Shown in pieces: positions 59,168 to 64,000 of a stretch of 64,000 nt of DNA (its first letter is position 1; every line of letters begins with the position of its first letter). This DNA is from Cedecea sp000277545 (lineage in GTDB: Bacteria > Pseudomonadota > Gammaproteobacteria > Enterobacterales > Enterobacteriaceae). The DNA lies in NCBI GenBank assembly GCA_050847315.1, contig CP193791.1. One strand, written 5' to 3'. A model generated the notes under the pieces. The model saw only the letters and a program-made list of their open reading frames with translations. It made no database searches and was not told the origin of the DNA. The position numbers and the translations under genes are program-made.

Positions 59168-59971
59168 TTATTTCAGCTCAGGCTTGCCGGGACGGAATTC
59201 AACTAGTAGCGGATTATGGTCTGATGCACGAGTCACCAGCACCGAAGCTTCGGTGACGTTCAGGCCACGATAGAACACAAAATCAAGAGGGCGACCAAAC
59301 GCCCGGCGGCGGTGATCGTCAGTAAAGCGGACTTCCCTGAGCGTCATCTCGCGGGCAAAGCGGAAGAGCGCGTTCATGCGTGGACGGCTCCAGGCATTGA
59401 AATCACCGGCCATGATCACCGGCCCGTTGTGATGCCCTATCTGGTCTCCAATAGGCCCCAACTGCTTGCTGTAGACATCGACACCGAGGCTAAAATTGAC
59501 GGCGTGGATATTAATCACCATCAACATGCGTCCGTCTGGCAGCGGATAGACCGTGACCAAAGCTGATTTAGACAAGCGCAGGATCGGCTCGCGTTCACGC
59601 AGCGGGCAGCAATATACCGGATGGGCTGCAGACAACGTCATCACGCCAGAAGGATGCTGGGGTAAAACAAAGGCAGGAACCTGGTCGGCAGCCAGATAGT
59701 TAGAAGTCGCAAACCTGACCAGCTCAGGCGTCGTTTGCGCTTCCTGGAGCAACATCAGATGTGCGTCTTTGCCGAAGGTTTGCAGCACTGAAAGCCAGTC
59801 GGCCCGCTGCTGCTTAAAGATGTTCCACACCAGAACGCGAATTGTGTCCTGACCGGGTAAAGGTTCACCGGGGGGTAATGCCTGGCCGATAGTCGCGAAC
59901 GAGCCAGGAGGCAGAATGCGCTCTGCTGGCTGTCCGGCTACATATCTCATGGCATAGGTATTCTTGTGCAC
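59168..59971 (-). CDS. yafD: Endonuclease/exonuclease/phosphatase-family protein YafD
   Basis: A 267-residue EEP-fold protein close in length to E. coli YafD. Metal-site motifs are VLVWNIFKQQ, LLQEAQTTPE, MAGDFNAWSR and the final RASDHNPLLVEF. Activity undetermined; relatives are DNases or phosphatases. Conserved next to yafE. Confidence 0.94.
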   Translation of the reverse strand: MHKNTYAMRYVAGQPAERILPPGSFATIGQALPPGEPLPGQDTIRVLVWNIFKQQRADWLSVLQTFGKDAHLMLLQEAQTTPELVRFATSNYLAADQVPAFVLPQHPSGVMTLSAAHPVYCCPLREREPILRLSKSALVTVYPLPDGRMLMVINIHAVNFSLGVDVYSKQLGPIGDQIGHHNGPVIMAGDFNAWSRPRMNALFRFAREMTLREVRFTDDHRRRAFGRPLDFVFYRGLNVTEASVLVTRASDHNPLLVEFRPGKPELK

Positions 59972-60117
59972 GTTTGGCTAACGACCTCAGTAACTCAACT
60001 TGCCCGCAGCTCGCAGGCTATCTTTCAGTTATAGGGACTTTAGCGCAGACTTTCAACGACCATTACAAACCATTGCCTTTCCGGAACGTAAACAATCACG
60101 CTCCGGAAGGATAAAAC

Positions 60118-61293
60118 TTAACCGATGGCAACCCGTGATTGCTTATCGAGTCGGCCACTTAAGCCTATTAACAGCAGTGCCACAACAACAATCACGGCGC
60201 CAATCCAGGGCGTTTGCGCCAGGCCGAAGTTCTGTACAGTCTGACCGCCAATGATGGAGCCCAGGGCAATCCCTACGTTAAAGGCCGCGATGTTGAGCCC
60301 AGAGGCAACATCTACCGCGTTGGGCGTGTATTGCTCAGCCTTTTGGACAACATAAACTTGTAATCCCGGCACATTGCCGAAAGCAAAAACACCCATCACC
60401 AAAATCGTCAGCAAGGCAGCAACATGTGAATGCGCTGTGACCTGGAAGACCAGAAGTAACGCAGCCAGAGCAGCAAAGATAAACTTCAGGGCCGGCACCG
60501 CACCGTGACGATCCGCCAGTTTCCCACCCCAGATGTTACCGATAGCCACCGATACGCCATAACCGAGCAGGATCCAGCTAACCGCAGAAGGTGAGAAGCC
60601 GGCCAGATCCTGCATCATTGGAGCAAGGAAGGTGAAGGCGGTGAACACGCCACCATAGCCCAGAGCAGTAACCAGATAGATCAGTACCAGACGCGGATGC
60701 GTCAGGACCTGTAATTGCTCTTTTATTCCCGCCATCGCACGGTTAGGAATATCTTTCGGGATAAGGATCATGCTGCTGATTAACGCGATCACGCCAATAG
60801 CCGATACCGCGAGGAAGGTTTCACGCCAGCCAAAATGCTGCCCGATGAAAGTGCCTAATGGCACGCCGGTCACCAGCGCTACCGTCAGGCCACCAAACAT
60901 AATGGCAATGGCCGAAGCAGCTTTCTCTTTAGGCACAAGGCTTGTCGCAATCGTCGAGCCAATAGAGAAAAACACGCCGTGCGCCAGGCCAGTTAGTAGA
61001 CGTGCCACAACCAGGGTCTCGTAATTAGGCGACAGCCAGGCAATAACGTTACCCACTGTAAAGAGAGCCATAAGCCCGATCAACAGCTGTTTACGCGGCA
61101 ATTTACCCGTTAAAGCGGTCAGGACAGGCGCGCCAATGGCTACGCCCAGGGCATAGATAGAAACCAGCAATCCTGCCGACGGCACGGAGATCGCGAGTTG
61201 TTCAGCGATGGTCGGCACAAGCCCGACAATCACAAATTCAGTAGTACCGATTGCGAAAGCACTGATTGTCAGTGCCAGAAGCGCCAGAGGCAT
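60118..61293 (-). CDS. MFS transporter, DHA1 (AraJ/YdhP) type
   Basis: A 391-residue major facilitator with twelve helices. It starts with the AIGTTEFVIVGLVPTIA signature of the AraJ/YdhP/NepI group and has the TGKLPRKQLLIG loop. Likely an exporter of sugars, nucleosides or drugs; substrate unknown. It lies between yafD and yafC, where E. coli K-12 has no gene, and diverges from the LysR regulator, a typical regulator-target pairing. Confidence 0.88.
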   Translation of the reverse strand: MPLALLALTISAFAIGTTEFVIVGLVPTIAEQLAISVPSAGLLVSIYALGVAIGAPVLTALTGKLPRKQLLIGLMALFTVGNVIAWLSPNYETLVVARLLTGLAHGVFFSIGSTIATSLVPKEKAASAIAIMFGGLTVALVTGVPLGTFIGQHFGWRETFLAVSAIGVIALISSMILIPKDIPNRAMAGIKEQLQVLTHPRLVLIYLVTALGYGGVFTAFTFLAPMMQDLAGFSPSAVSWILLGYGVSVAIGNIWGGKLADRHGAVPALKFIFAALAALLLVFQVTAHSHVAALLTILVMGVFAFGNVPGLQVYVVQKAEQYTPNAVDVASGLNIAAFNVGIALGSIIGGQTVQNFGLAQTPWIGAVIVVVALLLIGLSGRLDKQSRVAIG

Positions 61294-61397
61294 AATTTAC
61301 TCCATAACAGGTGTCTTTTGATGACACGCAGTATGGCGGGATGCTTAAATAACAAAAATATGTAAAATCTCAATAGAATTTTGCTTGTGGAGCAACA

Positions 61398-62300
61398 ATG
61401 AAGGCTACATCGGAAGAACTTGCGATTTTCGTTGCCGTAGTAGAAAGCGGGAGTTTTAGCCGCGCAGCAGAACAGCTGGGACAGGCTAACTCTGCGGTAA
61501 GCAGAACGGTTAAAAAGCTGGAGATGAAGCTGGGAGTAAGCCTGCTCAACCGCACAACCCGGCAGCTGAGCCTGACGGAGGAAGGTGAACGCTACTTCCG
61601 TAACGTGCAGCAGATTCTGCAGGCGATGGCCGCAGCCGAAAATGAAGTGATGGAAAGTAAGCAAACGCCGCGGGGATTATTGCGCATTGATGCCGCAACG
61701 CCGGTAATGTTGCATTTACTGATGCCGCTGATAAAACCGTTCCGCGAACGCTACCCGGAAATGACGCTCTCGCTAGTCTCTTCAGAAACCTTCATTAACC
61801 TCATCGAACGCAAAGTCGATGTGGCGATCCGCGTGGGCAATTTAACCGACTCAAGCTTACGTGCCCGCCCACTCTTTAGCAGTTATCGCAAGATTATTGC
61901 ATCACCTGAATATCTGGCGGCACACGGTGTGCCGGAGACTGCTGACGATTTGATGAATCATGTCTGCCTGGGCTTTACCGAGCCGTCATCTCTTAACCGC
62001 TGGCCTGTTTCACAAGCGGATGGGCAGCTTTTTGAGATCAAGCCTGGGTTATCTTCGAATAGTGGCGAGACACTTAAGCAGCTCTGCCTGACGGGAAACG
62101 GCATTGCCTGCCTGTCGGATTTTATGATTGATAAAGAGATTGAGAGCGGAGAGTTCGTTGAGGTGCTGGCCGATAAACTTTTGCCGGTCAATATGCCTTT
62201 CAGTGCGGTGTACTATAGCGACCGGGCGGTCAGTACACGTATTCGTGCATTTATTGATTTTCTGAGTGACGCAGTAAAACGGCCCCATGCAGGGCCTTAA
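61398..62300 (+). CDS. yafC: LysR-family regulator YafC
   Basis: A 300-residue LysR regulator. It has an N-terminal winged helix (SGSFSRAAEQLGQANSAVSR, about 17-36) and a periplasmic-binding-like effector domain. It ends six bases before the convergent dkgB, the E. coli arrangement. It also diverges from the MFS gene by 104 bp and may control it. The small hairpin GGCCCC-GGGCC at the 3' end may act as a terminator. Confidence 0.92.
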   Translation: MKATSEELAIFVAVVESGSFSRAAEQLGQANSAVSRTVKKLEMKLGVSLLNRTTRQLSLTEEGERYFRNVQQILQAMAAAENEVMESKQTPRGLLRIDAATPVMLHLLMPLIKPFRERYPEMTLSLVSSETFINLIERKVDVAIRVGNLTDSSLRARPLFSSYRKIIASPEYLAAHGVPETADDLMNHVCLGFTEPSSLNRWPVSQADGQLFEIKPGLSSNSGETLKQLCLTGNGIACLSDFMIDKEIESGEFVEVLADKLLPVNMPFSAVYYSDRAVSTRIRAFIDFLSDAVKRPHAGP

Positions 62301-62306
62301 TCAGGA

Positions 62307-63113
62307 TCAGTTATCCCACTTTGGTGCCAGACCTTCCGGGCTCACCAGGCGGTCATTGCATTCCAGAGCAGCAATAGCCGCCATGTCTTCTGCATCCAGC
62401 TTCAAGTTCAGCGCCTGCAGGTTGCTTTCGAGATTCACACGTTTGGTAGATGAAGGAATGACTGCGTAACCCAGAGCCATCGCCCACGCCAGAATCACCT
62501 GAGCAGGGGTCGCCTGATGCTTCTGTGCAATGCGGCCAATCGTTTCGTCTGCCAGTGCCTTGCCATACGCCAGCGTCATGTAAGACGTGATGTGGATGTT
62601 ATGCTGTTTTGCCCACTCAACAACGGTACGGTTTTGCAGGTATGGCGACAGTTCGATCTGGTTAGTCGCAATGTTTTCAGCGCCAATGGCGTCAATGGCC
62701 TGCTGCATCAGCTCAACCGTAAAGTTCGAAATCCCAATCTGGCGAGTCAGACCCGCTTCTTTCGCCGACAACAGCGCCTGCATAAATTCAGCAACCGGTA
62801 CGGCGTCGTTTGGTGATGGCCAGTGGATCAGGGTCAGATCGACATAATCAGTATTCAGTTTCGCCAGGCTATCCTTCAGGCTCGGGATCAGCTTGTCCTT
62901 ACTCAGATTTTCGATCCAGATCTTGGTGGTGATAAACAGTTCATCACGCGGAATACCGCTTTCTTCCAGGGCCTGACCAACAGCCGCTTCATTATCATAG
63001 ATTTGAGCAGTGTCTACTGCGCGATAGCCCAGTTCCAGCGCAGTTTTAACCGATGCGATGACGACGTCGTCTTTCAGGCGGAAAGTGCCCAGACCGAATG
63101 CAGGAATTGCCAT
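62307..63113 (-). CDS. dkgB: 2,5-diketo-D-gluconate reductase B
   Basis: A 268-residue aldo-keto reductase. The catalytic tetrad is visible: Asp in AVDTAQIYDNE, Lys in FITTKIW and His in LIHWPSP; the NADPH site ends in IPSSTKRVNLESN. It reduces methylglyoxal and other aldehydes. ATG 63113 (MAIPAFGLG) is the E. coli start; an upstream start adds four residues. Confidence 0.95.
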   Translation of the reverse strand: MAIPAFGLGTFRLKDDVVIASVKTALELGYRAVDTAQIYDNEAAVGQALEESGIPRDELFITTKIWIENLSKDKLIPSLKDSLAKLNTDYVDLTLIHWPSPNDAVPVAEFMQALLSAKEAGLTRQIGISNFTVELMQQAIDAIGAENIATNQIELSPYLQNRTVVEWAKQHNIHITSYMTLAYGKALADETIGRIAQKHQATPAQVILAWAMALGYAVIPSSTKRVNLESNLQALNLKLDAEDMAAIAALECNDRLVSPEGLAPKWDN

Positions 63114-63248
63114 TATTAACCTCATTATAGGGTGTGCGTTTGTATGAGGCAGAGTATGCAGGGGAGAACTTTGATGAAAAAGGCAGATAAATGCAGAAGA
63201 TTTTTGCTAAATCAGCAACAATGCCGCCGTGTGTGATGAAATTTAAAA

Positions 63249-63282
63249 ACAAAAAAGCCCTGAGTCTAAGACTCAGGGCTTA
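63249..63282 (-). terminator. Terminator of the rRNA operon and distal tRNA-Asp
   Basis: AAGCCCTGAGTCT/AGACTCAGGGCTT perfect 13-bp stem; on the minus strand TTTTTGTTTTTA follows, a strong intrinsic terminator. Confidence 0.9.
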
Positions 63283-63288
63283 AATAAG

Positions 63289-63365
63289 TGGCGGAACGGA
63301 CGGGACTCGAACCCGCGACCCCCTGCGTGACAGGCAGGTATTCTAACCGACTGAACTACCGCTCC
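63289..63365 (-). tRNA. aspU: tRNA-Asp (GTC anticodon), distal to 5S rRNA
   Basis: A 77-base tRNA with CCA and anticodon GTC, matching the copy at 53847-53923. It lies 53 bp after the 5S gene in the same direction, as aspU follows rrnH in E. coli. Confidence 0.96.
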
Positions 63366-63418
63366 ACCGAATTTTTCTACAACCACCGGTTTGTTGCCCC
63401 GGTTTACTGCTTAATTTG

Positions 63419-63538
63419 ATGCCTGGCAGTTCCCTACTCTCGCATGGGGAGACCCCACACTACCATCGGCGCTACGGCGTTTCACTTCTGAGTTCGGCAT
63501 GGGGTCAGGTGGGACCACCGCGCTACGGCCGCCAGGCA
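63419..63538 (-). rRNA. rrf: 5S ribosomal RNA
   Basis: A full 120-base 5S sequence on the minus strand, beginning TGCCTGGCGGCCGTAGCGCG and ending ACTGCCAGGCAT, nearly identical to E. coli 5S. Confidence 0.97.
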
Positions 63539-63634
63539 AATTCTGTTATTGACCGTTATATTTCCATATAACCATCAATCTAATCCTGAACTAAGCTGAA
63601 AATCTTTCGTCTCTCAAAACACCTTCGGTGTTGT

Positions 63635-64000
63635 AAGGTTAAGCCTCACGGATCATTAGTACTGGTTAGCTCAACGTATCGCTACGCTTACACACCCAGC
63701 CTATCAACGTCGTAGTCTTCAACGTTCCTTCAGGACCCTTAAAGGGTCAGGGAGAACTCATCTCGGGGCAAGTTTCGCGCTTAGATGCTTTCAGCGCTTA
63801 TCTTTTCCGCATTTAGCTACCGGGCAATGCCATTGGCATGACAACCCGAACACCAGTGATGCGTCCACTCCGGTCCTCTCGTACTAGGAGCAGCCCCCCT
63901 CAATTCTCCAGCGCCCACGGCAGATAGGGACCGAACTGTCTCACGACGTTCTAAACCCAGCTCGCGTACCACTTTAAATGGCGAACAGCCATACCCTTGG
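63635..64000 (-). rRNA. rrl: 23S ribosomal RNA, 3' end only
   Basis: The last 366 bases of 23S on the minus strand, ending in GTGAGGCTTAACCTT and containing the sarcin-ricin-loop region (AGTACGAGAGGACCGGAGTG). The gene runs on beyond the window. The 96-bp spacer to 5S has a small hairpin (ACACC-TTC-GGTGT) of the type processed by RNases. Confidence 0.97.

Overview
The window looks like the chromosome of a member of the Enterobacteriaceae. Its right half keeps, in inverted orientation, the E. coli K-12 gene order: thrW tRNA, proA, proB, phoE, crl, frsA, gpt, pepD, dinB, yafK, yafJ, gmhA, fadE and yafV, then tRNA-Asp, dnaQ, rnhA, yafS, gloB, mltD, yafE, yafD, yafC, dkgB, a second tRNA-Asp, 5S rRNA and the 3' end of 23S rRNA. 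A fimK-bearing fim operon and hpx purine-catabolism genes point towards the Klebsiella/Cedecea/Enterobacter side of the family. The genus cannot be fixed from this sequence alone.

Layout. 1-1940: end of a type VI secretion locus (partial OmpA-like protein and a DcrB/Eag-like protein). 1959-7197: a family-25 glycosyltransferase, then a compact Gram-negative dlt operon, dltD-dltX-dltB-dltA-dltC. The 39-residue dltX-like gene ends in an F-x-Y-x-x-F tail. 7304-17560: a type 1-like chaperone-usher operon, fimAICDFGHK, read leftwards and ending in a FimK-type EAL protein. A diverged second copy of that EAL protein lies on the other side of fimA. 17561-25992: accessory DNA with frameshifted gene remnants, a secreted orphan protein, a MOSC/flavin reductase/ferredoxin fusion with an AraC regulator, a WbuC cupin, an IS481-type element with a 4-bp target duplication, and an A+T-rich quinone reductase/HxlR pair. 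It ends at tRNA-Thr, a classical island attachment site.

26180-41139 is conserved backbone: proline synthesis, porin, sigma-S helper, purine salvage, dipeptidase, Pol IV, Lpp-peptidoglycan amidase, heptose synthesis and fatty acid oxidation. Recognisable Pho, LexA and FadR sites are present. 41182-52664 is an 11-gene purine-nitrogen locus. hpxC imports allantoin, hpxA racemises it, hpxB opens the ring, hpxK and hpxJ convert allantoate to oxalurate, and hpxWXYZ handle oxalurate/oxamate. HpxU (RpiR) and HpxS (GntR) are the local regulators, each with candidate operators visible. 52811-63113 returns to backbone, with one extra MFS exporter between yafD and yafC. The window closes with the 3' part of an rRNA operon on the minus strand.

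The most interesting item is the complete Gram-negative dlt system with its DltX-like microprotein, in an organism that should have no teichoic acid. Next come the duplicated FimK regulators around the fimbrial operon, the fused hpx locus, and several operator-like palindromes.
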